Origin: JAHCHG01 sp041745765
Lineage (GTDB): Bacteria; Acidobacteriota; Blastocatellia; Pyrinomonadales; Pyrinomonadaceae
DNA: 64,000 bases
NCBI GenBank assembly: GCA_041745765.1
Contig: JBGTIH010000097.1
Location: 1-64,000, forward strand
Reading direction: 5' to 3'
The notes beneath the pieces are model-generated. The model searched no databases and was not told where the DNA came from. It was given only the letters and a program-made list of their open reading frames with translations. How positions within the stretch are numbered: position 1 is the first letter of the stretch; every line of letters starts with the position of its first letter. Both the position numbers and the translations under genes were made by a program. Positions 26,429 through 34,707 of the stretch are shown piece after piece.

Positions 26429-27416
26429 TTCTTAAATCTTCTTTTTCTAACTTAAATTCTTCTAAAAGCGCGAAGAAAAGGTCAAATGCTTCAATCTCAT
26501 TACCATCAACTTTATTTAAAATAAAACTGTCCCAACCATGTCCGCCTAAGTTTTCCTTGAAATATTCTTCCAGAAAAGCGCGGAAATCATAAATCTCATT
26601 TGGATAATCAAAATTTAAAAAGTTTTTCCATTCAAATGGCTTTTCTAATAACTCCGATGCCATTCTTATGCCTTGCAAATACACCCAAAGATATGTAATT
26701 GAGTATTTTCCTAAATACATTGCAGGACAAGGTTGTATGACATCTAGCAAATCATAAATATTTTTAATTTGAAATCCAGTTTTTCTTTTACTCTCAACTT
26801 TTGCGCGTTTAATAAAATTAATCAATTGAATTTTATCTTTCTTTCCTTTTGAACTCTCTACGCCGCTACAGGTATCAATTCCAAAAGGATGATAATTGTG
26901 AAAAACTGCCCTTACATTGGAATTTGTAACGCCACCCGCGAGATACATTTTAGGAAAAATCTCATGCACGCGTCTTGCAATTTTCCAATCGAAAGTTTCG
27001 CCCGTTCCACCATGTTCTTTCGGATTATAAGCGTCGAGCAAAATTGCGTCCGTTTCATATTTCAGTACATCTTCCGGCTTAAATTCGGGCGAAACTCTGA
27101 ACGCTTTGATAATTTCGAGATTTGTTTTTTGTTTCAATTCCCGCGCAAATTCGGGCGTTTCTTCGCCGTGAAGCTGAACTGCGCCAAGTTTGGCAATCAA
27201 AGCGATCTCGAAAATTTTCTCCAAACTTTCATTAACAAAAACTCCGACCTTTAACACTTTTTCCGGCAATTCCTTGATAATCTCACGCGCTTTTTCTGGC
27301 GCGATATAGCGCGGACTTTTTTCGTAAAAATTAAACCCGAGCGCATCCGCGCCGAATTTCGCTGACAGCAGCGCGTCTTCCAAATTCGTAATACCGCAAA
27401 TTTTAACCTTTGTCAT
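26421..27416 (-). CDS. trpF: Phosphoribosylanthranilate isomerase fused to a C-terminal domain of unknown function
   Basis: Residues 1 to about 214 are a complete TrpF (beta/alpha barrel): VKICGITNLEDALLSAKFGA with the catalytic Cys, GVFVNESLEKI, AVQLHGEETPEF, the catalytic Asp in AILLDAYNPKEHGGTG, and AGGVTNSNVRAV. A normal TrpF ends just after GVESSKGKKD. Here 117 further residues follow, from about 26774 to the stop, with landmarks CPAMYLGKYSITYL and GHGWDSFILNKVDGNEIEAF. The tail reads like a free-standing small protein family with an R/C-P-x-M-Y-L-G motif, whose function I do not know. The start is the ATG at 27416; the frame to 27437 lies in a repeat. Tail codons are more A+T-rich than the barrel's. 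Confidence 0.9.
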   Translation of the reverse strand: MTKVKICGITNLEDALLSAKFGADALGFNFYEKSPRYIAPEKAREIIKELPEKVLKVGVFVNESLEKIFEIALIAKLGAVQLHGEETPEFARELKQKTNLEIIKAFRVSPEFKPEDVLKYETDAILLDAYNPKEHGGTGETFDWKIARRVHEIFPKMYLAGGVTNSNVRAVFHNYHPFGIDTCSGVESSKGKKDKIQLINFIKRAKVESKRKTGFQIKNIYDLLDVIQPCPAMYLGKYSITYLWVYLQGIRMASELLEKPFEWKNFLNFDYPNEIYDFRAFLEEYFKENLGGHGWDSFILNKVDGNEIEAFDLFFALLEEFKLEKEDLRNE

Positions 27417-27427
27417 AACTTTATTTC

Positions 27428-27497
27428 CCACGAACAAACACGAAATTACACAAAATTTTATTTATTTATTTTCGTGGCTTTTCGTGTTCGTTCGTGG
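27428..27497. repeat. Inverted repeat of the CACGAA type between trpC and trpF
   Basis: Arms 27428-27445 and 27480-27497 are complementary at 17 of 18 positions (CCACGAAC, then AAACACGAAA). The interior contains another CGTGG and an ATTT tandem stretch. The right arm encodes the last residues of TrpC (TNEHEKPRK), and the left arm lies in the trpF leader. Confidence 0.85.
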
Positions 27498-28647
27498 CTA
27501 ATTCTCTCAAGGCTTCCGCCGCATTTCCGCTTCGCATCAGAGTTTCGCCGATCAGAAAACCTGAAAACCCCAAATTTTTCAATTCTAAAATTTCTTCCTT
27601 CGTCCGAATTCCGCTTTCGGTAATCATGAGAGCATCATCAGGGGCGTGTTTGATTAATTCTTTTGAAACATCGAGCGAAACTTTGAAACTGTGCAAATCA
27701 CGATTATTAACCCCGATGATTTTCGCATTTATTTTCTTAACGCGTTGCAATTCTTCTAAAGTGTGAACTTCGACGAGCGCGTCTAATCCAAGTTCAATTT
27801 CCGCTAGATGATGAAGTTTTTGCAAAACTTCATCATCTAGCATTGCCGCGATCAGCAAAATCACATCCGCGCCGGATTCGGCGGCTTCGTAAATTTGAAA
27901 TTCATCGAAAATAAAATCCTTTCGCAAGATCGGCAGATTTACGGCTTTGCGGGCGATTTTCAAATCTTCCAAACTCCCGCAAAATTTGTCTTCTTCCGTC
28001 AAAACCGAAATCGCACACGCGCCGCCGTTTTCATAACTTCGGGCAGTTTCGGCAACATCAATTTTGTCATTTATCACGCCTTTCGACGGCGAAGCGCGTT
28101 TGATTTCGGCGATGATATTTATTTGTTTCTTTTGCAAAGCCGTGCGAAGACGATATTTTTCGGCATTTTTTCTAATTTCAGTTGCAGATTTTTTCAACTC
28201 TTGAAAATCGCGTTTCCATTTCGCCAAATACACCCGATGCTTTTTTAATTCAAAAATTTCGCTTAAAACACCTTCAGAAATAAATTTATCTATAATTTCA
28301 ACTAAATCTCTGACAACAATACATTCACAATATAATTTTTTAGAAAGTCCATCTGCGATAATTACTGCCGCAGATTTATCCCATTCACCATTATAATATC
28401 CTGTAAAGTCAGGGCGAATATAATCAATTGTTATTTCATAATCGTATTGAGAAAGCGGTATAAAGTCATCTTCATAATCAACTCCGACGACCAATCCAAT
28501 ATTCAAACCGAATAAAATCGTTCCATAAATTTCCCAAAGATCGCTTTCAGATCGTTCAAGTGTAGAATTCAAAAAATTTTCTAAACAAGATTTAACTTCT
28601 GTGAGAGATTTTTCAGTTTTTATAAAAACACTGTAATTCGTTCCCAT
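27466..28647 (-). CDS. trpC: Indole-3-glycerol phosphate synthase with an N-terminal domain of unknown function
   Basis: Residues about 127-385 are a complete indole-3-glycerol phosphate synthase: LSEIFELKKHRVYLA, the signature IIAEIKRASPSKGVI near residue 178, ILRKDFIFDEFQIYEA, ADVILLIAAML, GVNNRDLHSF, TESGIRT and FLIGETLMRSGN. A normal enzyme begins near residue 125. The first about 125 residues (MGTNYSVFIKTEKSLTEVKS, IGLVVGVDYEDDFIPLSQYD, GYYNGEWDKSAAVIIAD) belong to no family I recognise and look like a compact free-standing alpha/beta protein. The ATG lies two bases after the trpD stop. The last residues are encoded by the repeat at 27480-27497. Confidence 0.9.
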   Translation of the reverse strand: MGTNYSVFIKTEKSLTEVKSCLENFLNSTLERSESDLWEIYGTILFGLNIGLVVGVDYEDDFIPLSQYDYEITIDYIRPDFTGYYNGEWDKSAAVIIADGLSKKLYCECIVVRDLVEIIDKFISEGVLSEIFELKKHRVYLAKWKRDFQELKKSATEIRKNAEKYRLRTALQKKQINIIAEIKRASPSKGVINDKIDVAETARSYENGGACAISVLTEEDKFCGSLEDLKIARKAVNLPILRKDFIFDEFQIYEAAESGADVILLIAAMLDDEVLQKLHHLAEIELGLDALVEVHTLEELQRVKKINAKIIGVNNRDLHSFKVSLDVSKELIKHAPDDALMITESGIRTKEEILELKNLGFSGFLIGETLMRSGNAAEALRELATNEHEKPRK

Positions 28648-28649
28648 AT

Positions 28650-29753
28650 TTATTTTTCTATTGTCATTTCAATCAAACTTTCCAATTTCCGCCAAGCGTT
28701 TCCGCTTTCCAAGCTATCTTTTGCAAGTCCAACAGCTTTTTCTAAATCTTCGGCTTTTCCGCCGACGAAAAGAGCCGCCGCCACGTTTATTAAAACCAGA
28801 TCACGCGCCGCGTCCGTCCGTTCATTATTTAATATCTGCTTGATAATTTCGGCGTTTTCTTTTGCATTTCCGCCTCGCAAATTTTGCAAATCTTTTTCCG
28901 AAACTCTTTCAAAACCAAAGTCTTCCGGCGTGATTTCAAATAATCTGACTTCGCCGTTTTCGACTTCGGCGACCGACGTTTTGCCGCTCAGAGTAATCTC
29001 GTCCAAACCGTCCGCGCCGTGAACGATCCAGGCTTTTTTCGTTAAAAGCGCGGCGTGTGTGCGGGCAATTTGTTCGACTAATCCGGCGTGCCAAACGCCC
29101 ATAATTTGAAAAGGTGCGTTTGCCGGATTGGTCATCGGACCGAGCAGATTAAACGTCGTGTGAACACCTAATTCACGCCGAATTTTTGCCACCCGCGCCG
29201 TCGAAGCGTGATAGAGCGGCGCAAACATAAAGCAGATGCCGATCTCGTTGAGACATTTTTCCGAAACTTCCCTTCCGATGGAAACATTTACGCCCAACGC
29301 TTCCAAAACATCCGCGCTCCCCGATTTGGAAGTCGCTGCGCGGCTGCCGTGTTTGGCGACCGGCAATCCAGCGCCGGCGATGACAAACGCGGCGGCGGTC
29401 GAAACATTAAAGGTCTTCGCGCGGCTCGAACCCGTTCCGGCGGTGTCAATGAAATCTGTGTGAACCGAATTGATTTTTACCGAATGAGCGCGCATCGCCT
29501 GCGCCATTCCGGCGAGTTCCTCGGTCGTTTCGCCTTTGACGGCGAGCGCGACCAGAGCGGCGGAAATCTGCGCGTCAGTCGCTTCCCCGCTTAATAGCTG
29601 ATCTAAAAGCTGCGCGGCTTCACCTCGTGAAAGATTTTTGCCCTGCATCAAGTTTAGAAGAAGTCCGCGCAAGCCCTCGGATTGCGGTTCGTCTTCGCGT
29701 TGCGGTGTCGGCAATAACCAATTCGGGCGTGTCGTGTTGTATTTTTCCTGCAT
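28650..29753 (-). CDS. trpD: Anthranilate phosphoribosyltransferase
   Basis: Transfers the phosphoribosyl group of PRPP to anthranilate. Landmarks: NLSRGEAAQLLDQLLSGEAT, the PRPP loop DTAGTGSSRAKTFNVSTAAA near residue 105, AKHGSRAATSKSGSADVLEA, and LGPMTNPANAPFQIMGVWH. The start is set at the ATG at 29753, which lies just after the attenuator stem; the frame extending to 29861 covers the attenuator and part of trpL and is not plausible. 367 residues, slightly long because of an N-terminal extension of about 25 residues (NTTRPNWLLPTPQRED). No clear ribosome site is visible, because the terminator arm occupies that place. No trpE or trpG is in the window. Confidence 0.95.
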   Translation of the reverse strand: MQEKYNTTRPNWLLPTPQREDEPQSEGLRGLLLNLMQGKNLSRGEAAQLLDQLLSGEATDAQISAALVALAVKGETTEELAGMAQAMRAHSVKINSVHTDFIDTAGTGSSRAKTFNVSTAAAFVIAGAGLPVAKHGSRAATSKSGSADVLEALGVNVSIGREVSEKCLNEIGICFMFAPLYHASTARVAKIRRELGVHTTFNLLGPMTNPANAPFQIMGVWHAGLVEQIARTHAALLTKKAWIVHGADGLDEITLSGKTSVAEVENGEVRLFEITPEDFGFERVSEKDLQNLRGGNAKENAEIIKQILNNERTDAARDLVLINVAAALFVGGKAEDLEKAVGLAKDSLESGNAWRKLESLIEMTIEK

Positions 29754-29762
29754 AAAAATGAA

Positions 29763-29802
29763 AAAACCCGCCGCTTTTCTAAATTTAAGCAACGGGTTTT
29801 CT
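29763..29802 (-). terminator. trp attenuator (3:4 terminator and antiterminator strands)
   Basis: On the minus strand AAAACCCGTTGCTT and AAGCGGCGGGTTTT pair over about 14 positions, with two T-G wobbles, around AAATTTAGAA and end in T residues. It lies ten bases before the trpD start. The alternative partner is strand 2 at 29841-29849 (GGTTTATCT), which pairs with AGAAAACC at 29795-29802 with one bulge. Strand 2 also pairs with strand 1: AACCGAAA (29886-29893) against TTTCGGTT (29846-29853), eight perfect pairs. Confidence 0.85.
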
Positions 29803-29830
29803 AAAAAATTTGTTTGATTCGGACAGACTT

Positions 29831-29917
29831 TTAATTTTCCAGATAAACCGAAACGCACCAATGCCAGCCGTTTTGCCGTGAAAATTTTCGGTTAAATTGT
29901 TTGTCTGCGGTATTCAT
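29831..29917 (-). CDS. trpL: trp leader peptide with two Trp codons
   Basis: A 28-codon frame from ATG 29917 to TAA 29831, too short for normal ORF calling. It contains GWHWCV at residues 17-22, with Trp codons at 18 and 20 on both sides of a single His. Strand 1 of the attenuator lies inside codons 9-11 and strand 2 overlaps codons 22-26, so a ribosome stalled at the Trp codons would mask strand 1 and free strand 2 to form the antiterminator. This is the classical arrangement. No strong ribosome site precedes the ATG. Confidence 0.85.
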   Translation of the reverse strand: MNTADKQFNRKFSRQNGWHWCVSVYLEN

Positions 29918-29946
29918 AAATAAATTGAAAAATTTTATCTGCACCA

Positions 29947-29975
29947 TTTATAACTTACCTAGTATTTTTTGGCAA
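29947..29975 (-). promoter_or_regulatory. Promoter of the trp operon
   Basis: On the minus strand a -35 box TTGCCA (29975-29970), a 17-base spacer and a -10 box TATAAA (29952-29947). Transcription would start near 29940, leaving about 23 bases before trpL. Confidence 0.65.
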
Positions 29976-30006
29976 ATGTCATTTTGATTTTTTTTGCAAA
30001 TGTCTA

Positions 30007-30585
30007 TCAAAATTGAATTTGTGCGTAAATTTCCGAAAGCGAAGCCTTACAGCCGATTGTTTCGAGCGCGATCATTTCTTCCGGTTCGCTGTAAATCCTG
30101 AACATATATTGTTTGGAATTTTGTTTCGCATAATGCTCGACGCGCATTTCTTCTTCTTTAATCAAAAGATATTCGCGCACACTGTCCATTTTCAAATAGG
30201 CTTCGAGCTTTTCGGTTTTATCGTAATAAAGCGTTTTTCTCGATAAAATCTCGACAATTATGGTCGGATTCAAAAGAATGTCCAACTCGTTCCCCTCAAA
30301 TTTCGGCTCTCCTTTGACGATTATTACGTCCGGATAGCAATAATCGAAATCGCCCATTTTAACGCGCATTCCATTTATGTAAATTTCGCATTTATGTCCG
30401 CGCAGACGACTTCCGAGCGCGATTATCGTATTGCTTCCGATTAAATTATGTCTCCGACTGCCGCTCGATGCCGCCAGAATTTTTCCGTCGTGAAACTCGT
30501 GTCTGTTTGAACCGCGTTGTTCAAAACTTAAATATTCTTCAACTGTATAAATCTTTTCCGATTTAGATAAAACCTTATCGTTCAT
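30007..30585 (-). CDS. Uma2 family PD-(D/E)XK nuclease-like protein
   Basis: A 192-residue Uma2/DUF820 protein, longer than the paralogue at 4709. Landmarks in order: YTVEEYLSFEQRGSNRHEFH, DGKILAASSGSRRHNLIGSN, CYPDVIIVKG with the active Asp, NPTIIVEILSRKTLYYDKTE with the catalytic Glu and Lys region, and EKLEAYLKMDSVREYLLIKE. AGGGG lies eight bases before the ATG at 30585. Function unknown. The trp promoter lies downstream of its stop, so it is a separate transcript. Confidence 0.85.
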   Translation of the reverse strand: MNDKVLSKSEKIYTVEEYLSFEQRGSNRHEFHDGKILAASSGSRRHNLIGSNTIIALGSRLRGHKCEIYINGMRVKMGDFDYCYPDVIIVKGEPKFEGNELDILLNPTIIVEILSRKTLYYDKTEKLEAYLKMDSVREYLLIKEEEMRVEHYAKQNSKQYMFRIYSEPEEMIALETIGCKASLSEIYAQIQF

Positions 30586-30724
30586 ATAATTACCCCTTTT
30601 TGTTTGTTATTTATTGGATTTGGGAGATTTCAATGGTGCAATATTTACACTACCGTCTGGCTGAAATGTTGCAAAAGATTTAAAATAATTTTTACTTTTT
30701 ATTCAGTCATTATTAAAATCTTAT

Positions 30725-31753
30725 ATGAAACTTGCAGAATTAGCTAAAAAAACATTAACAATTATTGAACAAGGCGATGAAAATGCAGTAATTACAGGCG
30801 CGGCAGGTCTCGATATGGCGGAAAGCGGTCAAATCACATTTCTTGCCAATCCGAAATATACGCCGCAGATAAAATTAACGAAAGCGAGCGCGATTTTTCT
30901 TAATGAAAAAGAAATTTGTGAACGCACGGACATCGCCATTCTACGCGCCAAAGACCCGTATTTGGCTTTTACGCGCGCTTTACGATTTTTTCACCCTGAA
31001 CCCGAAGTCCTGAGATTTATTCATCCTTCGGCAATTATTGACGAAAGCGCGAAAATTGCCGAAGCGGTCGAAATTGGAGCAAATGCGGTCATCGGAAAAA
31101 ATTGCGAAATAGGCGAAAATGTCAGGATTTTTCCGAACGTAACGATTTACGACAACGTAAAAATCGGGAAAAATTCGGTGATTCATTCGGGGGTTTCGGT
31201 CAGAGAAAACTGCGAGATCGGCGAAAACTGTATCATTCACAACAACGCAGTAATCGGTTCGGACGGTTTCGGTTATGCCAAAACGGAAGAAAAAAGCTGG
31301 CTGAAAATACCGCAGGTCGGGCGCGTCGTTTTGGAAAATGATGTTGAAATCGGAGCATGCGCGGCGATTGACTGCGCTTCGGTCGGCGAAACGAGAATAA
31401 TGCGCGGCGCGAAAATTGATAATCTCGTGCAGATCGGACATTCCTGCACGGTCGAAGAAGACGCGCTGATCTGTTCGCAAACCGGTTTGGCGGGAAGTTC
31501 GGTTATCGGAAAACGCGTGATCTTAGCCGGACAAGTCGGCATCGCCGGACATTTAAGAGTAGGTGACGACGCGGTTTTAACGGCAAAATCGGCAACTTCC
31601 CACGATGTCGAAGCCGGAAAAATAATCTCCGGCGTTCCGGGTTTCGAAAACCGCGATTGGCTGCGCTCGACCGCCGCTTTTCGTCGTCTGGGCGACATGG
31701 CAAGAACTATTCGTGATTTGGAAAAGCGTCTCAAAAATCTGGAAAATGAATAA
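30725..31753 (+). CDS. lpxD: UDP-3-O-(3-hydroxyacyl)glucosamine N-acyltransferase
   Basis: Third step of lipid A synthesis: transfers a hydroxyacyl chain from ACP to UDP-3-O-acylglucosamine. Residues 1-100 are the uridine-binding domain (AGLDMAESGQITFLANPKYT). Residues 105-300 are hexapeptide repeats of a left-handed beta helix (IHPSAIIDESAKIAEAVEIG, GVSVRENCEIGENCIIHNNA), with the catalytic His in KIDNLVQIGHSCTVEE near 235. The end is a helical segment (FRRLGDMARTIRDLEKRLKN). 342 residues, usual length. It proves that the organism makes lipid A. It stands alone between minus-strand genes. Confidence 0.96.
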   Translation: MKLAELAKKTLTIIEQGDENAVITGAAGLDMAESGQITFLANPKYTPQIKLTKASAIFLNEKEICERTDIAILRAKDPYLAFTRALRFFHPEPEVLRFIHPSAIIDESAKIAEAVEIGANAVIGKNCEIGENVRIFPNVTIYDNVKIGKNSVIHSGVSVRENCEIGENCIIHNNAVIGSDGFGYAKTEEKSWLKIPQVGRVVLENDVEIGACAAIDCASVGETRIMRGAKIDNLVQIGHSCTVEEDALICSQTGLAGSSVIGKRVILAGQVGIAGHLRVGDDAVLTAKSATSHDVEAGKIISGVPGFENRDWLRSTAAFRRLGDMARTIRDLEKRLKNLENE

Positions 31754-31791
31754 TTAACTTCAGATAAATCAGTTATTTTTTTCGTAATATC

Positions 31792-32967
31792 TCAATAGTT
31801 CAATTTTTGTTCGTCGGCTTCGGCTTCGACGATTTTGCCGGTTGCGCGAAAGGCTTTCGCCCGTGATTGATAGGCTAAAATAAAGTCGGGGTTCAATTTG
31901 ATGACCTCGGTAAAATCGGCAATGGCGTTTTCATTTTCGTTTAGCTTCAAGTAGCATAAACCGCGATTATAAAGAGCTTCGATTCTGGTGTTTCCGTTTC
32001 TGACGGCAATTTCAAATTGAATGACGGCGTTCTGCAATCTGCCTTTTTCCGCTAATGCAACGCCCATATTGTTTAAATGTTCGTAGCGTTTATTCATCAC
32101 GACAAGGATCATAAATTCCATAATCGCTTCGTCGAAGCGTTCCGCCCGCAGATATAAATTGGCAAGTTTCCAGTGTGCCGCTTCGCTTTTCGGATTGAAT
32201 GCGACAATCTTTTTTGCTTGATCTATCTTGGATTGTAAGATTTTTTGTTTTTCTTCCTGTGTTGAGTCCGTATCGTCAAAAAATCCGTCAAAAAAACCGC
32301 CGACTTCCTGAAAATAAAAAACTTGAAAGACTTCAGGATACTCGATCTTAGTTTTTTTAATGCCGTCTCCGTGACCAATTGCTGGACCAAATCCGCCGGT
32401 TAATTCCGGGATTTCATTCGATTGATTTGATTTACTTAAAGATTCAGCTTTTGAAAAATCAGCATTCGCTTTTGCGGTTTCGCCGATATATTGATAAATA
32501 AACCCTCGATTCATTAAAACACCTTGATTTTTCGGGTCAAATTTTAGCGCGGTCGTGTAAGATTCAATCGCTTTGGAAAGATAAAAGCCTTCTTCGTATA
32601 TTTCGCCGAATAAAGCATAAATCTCGGCAAGTTTCGCCGGAGATTGGCGTTTGCCGGATTGAATGATTTTCAAAGCCGCTTCGCAATCGGCAAGTGCTTT
32701 TTCGTATTCAAAAAGAGTTTTATAAGTTTCAGCCCGCTCTAAAAGAATCTTTACATTGCGCTGCTCGATTTTAAGTGCTTCGGTAAAATGCTTGATCGCC
32801 GTTTCCAGAAAGCCGCGATTTTTATCAATGTCGTCGGTTGAATTCGCCCGACTTACATTTTCGATTCCAGATCTAAAAAGCGATTCAACTTGATTTATCT
32901 GTTTTTGCGCCGAAACACCATTGGCAACGCTCAAAATTAAAACAAAAATTAAAGCTGAACTTTTCAT
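31792..32967 (-). CDS. Exported TPR protein
   Basis: A 391-residue protein with a signal peptide (ALIFVLILSVANGVSAQ). The mature part is made of tetratricopeptide repeats near residues 50-125, 135-175 and 265-390 (LAEIYALFGEIYEEGFYLSK, ALYNRGLCYLKLNENENAIA). A non-TPR insert near 185-250 is glycine- and acid-rich (GGFFDGFFDDTDSTQEEK). TPR domains mediate protein contacts; partner and role are unknown. It belongs to a run of exported minus-strand genes (31792-37086) with separate spacing, and it resembles the gene at 34708 in layout. Confidence 0.8.
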   Translation of the reverse strand: MKSSALIFVLILSVANGVSAQKQINQVESLFRSGIENVSRANSTDDIDKNRGFLETAIKHFTEALKIEQRNVKILLERAETYKTLFEYEKALADCEAALKIIQSGKRQSPAKLAEIYALFGEIYEEGFYLSKAIESYTTALKFDPKNQGVLMNRGFIYQYIGETAKANADFSKAESLSKSNQSNEIPELTGGFGPAIGHGDGIKKTKIEYPEVFQVFYFQEVGGFFDGFFDDTDSTQEEKQKILQSKIDQAKKIVAFNPKSEAAHWKLANLYLRAERFDEAIMEFMILVVMNKRYEHLNNMGVALAEKGRLQNAVIQFEIAVRNGNTRIEALYNRGLCYLKLNENENAIADFTEVIKLNPDFILAYQSRAKAFRATGKIVEAEADEQKLNY

Positions 32968-33118
32968 ATAAAACCCTTTTTAATTAATTGAAGTTTTTCG
33001 GGAAACCACCGCAATCAAACCTCGGCAGTTTCCCTTTCATCGAAAGTACTGTAAGAGGCTGGATTTCCCTATAAGCGGCTTCCGACAAATCTGATACAGT
33101 TTGCTTCATAAATTCTTT

Positions 33119-34540
33119 CTAAGACTTCGGAAAACCTTTGATAAATTCTTCAATTTCGTTCATCGGTGGCAAAACAATGTATTGACTCGGATAAATGTCT
33201 GTATTTACATCTTTTTCCATTTCTTTGTTTTCAAATGATTTTTGAAAAATCGTCGTTGAAGTTTTGTAATCAACTACGGAAACTTCGCATTTATTGGAGA
33301 AAACAGCAGTTCTTTGAACTGCGCCGATTTTATCTCCTTTATTGCAGTTTATTTGAACGAGAGTTTCAATTTCTCCGGGGTTTTCTGCTATCTTTTCCTT
33401 GCTTACGCCCCATTTTTCATAATCGTATGAATAAATTTCTTTACCGAAAGGGTTAAAGCCTTTGAGTTCCGCTCTGCCCTGCGCGGTTTTCAGAGCGACC
33501 GCGATCTTTCCTTTCAGATTTGCGCTCTGATCAATATTAACCGGAAACAGAATTCTCGATAATTCTCCGGCTAATTCCATAAAAGGCTTATATTTACCGT
33601 AAGTTCCCGATTCATCGTCCGGTGGAAAAGCAATAACCGGTCCGGCAAGTTTTTCAAGCGGAAAACCTGCGATGTAATCATCAATCTCGACCGGCACCGG
33701 AAGAATAAATTCATTTTCATAAAGAGTTGAAATCTCTTTCGGCGGAACCGAGTTAGTAAATGATTTTTGCGCGATAACCGCATTATTTTTGTAATCAATA
33801 ACCGAGACCTTACAAGTATTGGCATAACCGGAAACGTTGCCCTCATAACGCCCGACATAATTTCCTTTACTGCACAATACTTGAATCAGCGTTTCGATTT
33901 CTTCGACGCTCGTCGCCAGGCGGGTTTTCGATATCCCGTATTTTTCGATGTCAGAGCCGTAGAATTTCGTTCCGGTATAATCAATGCCTTTAATTTTGGC
34001 ATCATATTGATCTTTTTCAACGAGCAAAACTTTGCCTTTGATTATCGGATTCGTTTCTAACTTTTGCGCCGGCGACAATTTGGCAAATTCTTCGGCTTTA
34101 TTTTGTAAAGCCTTCAGATTAGCTTCGTTTAAGACGGGCGGCGGCGCGGATTCGGATTTTGAATTCGATGAAGTTTTATCCGTCGTCAAATTTTTTGAGC
34201 TTGACGCTGTAAGGCTCGACCACGCAAAAAATCCTCCCACACCGACAATTGTGAAAAAAACGAGTGCCCCAACGCCGAGCAAACCTAACAGCAAACCTTT
34301 CGAGCTGCCGGTTTTTTGCGGCGGCGGTGTTTGAATTTGATTGTAATTCGGCAAATCGGGCGAATTTTGTCGGTTTTCTGAAAAATTCGGAAACAAAACC
34401 CGAAGCGGCTGCCAATCTTTCTGTCCTTCTGCGATTCCCGCATCATCCGGCGAAAGTTGTTTATTTCTAAGCATTTCCAAAATCGTTGCTTCTTCAAAAG
34501 GTCCTAACTGTTGATTGTTTTTGTAAATGTAAAAGTTCAT
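33119..34540 (-). CDS. GYF_2-domain membrane protein with duplicated C-terminal domain
   Basis: A 473-residue protein. Residues 1-50 are a GYF_2 domain (FYIYKNNQQLGPFEEATILE), a proline-rich-peptide-binding fold. A Pro/Gln linker (PPPQKT) leads to one membrane helix near 88-110 (LLGLLGVGALVFFTIVGVGG). The rest, outside the membrane, holds two copies of a domain: VEEIETLIQVLCSKGNYVGR with ANTCKVSVIDYKNNAVIAQK, and PGEIETLVQINCNKGDKIGA with SNKCEVSVVDYKTSTTIFQK. The two copies each keep two cysteines that may pair. Function unknown. This architecture is frequent in Acidobacteria. Confidence 0.7.
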   Translation of the reverse strand: MNFYIYKNNQQLGPFEEATILEMLRNKQLSPDDAGIAEGQKDWQPLRVLFPNFSENRQNSPDLPNYNQIQTPPPQKTGSSKGLLLGLLGVGALVFFTIVGVGGFFAWSSLTASSSKNLTTDKTSSNSKSESAPPPVLNEANLKALQNKAEEFAKLSPAQKLETNPIIKGKVLLVEKDQYDAKIKGIDYTGTKFYGSDIEKYGISKTRLATSVEEIETLIQVLCSKGNYVGRYEGNVSGYANTCKVSVIDYKNNAVIAQKSFTNSVPPKEISTLYENEFILPVPVEIDDYIAGFPLEKLAGPVIAFPPDDESGTYGKYKPFMELAGELSRILFPVNIDQSANLKGKIAVALKTAQGRAELKGFNPFGKEIYSYDYEKWGVSKEKIAENPGEIETLVQINCNKGDKIGAVQRTAVFSNKCEVSVVDYKTSTTIFQKSFENKEMEKDVNTDIYPSQYIVLPPMNEIEEFIKGFPKS

Positions 34541-34707
34541 TTTTTTTCTCCTTGTCGAGCAGTTTTGCAGTTATTATTTTTTCCTGTTTCTGATACTTTG
34601 AAAGTCTTTTGTTTTTTTTCAAAATTTCAAATCAATTTTCGTAATTCATCTTGATAAGACTAATAGGAAAAAACATTTCAAAAAAAACTTTATTTTGCTT
34701 CCGGTAA

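Noticed and set aside
28650..29861. Longer TrpD starting at 29861
   Set aside because: The extra 36 codons cover the attenuator stem and the end of trpL in another frame; TrpD homology begins later.
30007..30585. Uma2 genes as IS transposases
   Set aside because: They lack the transposase DDE or Y motifs and terminal inverted repeats; the PD-(D/E)XK pattern is clear.
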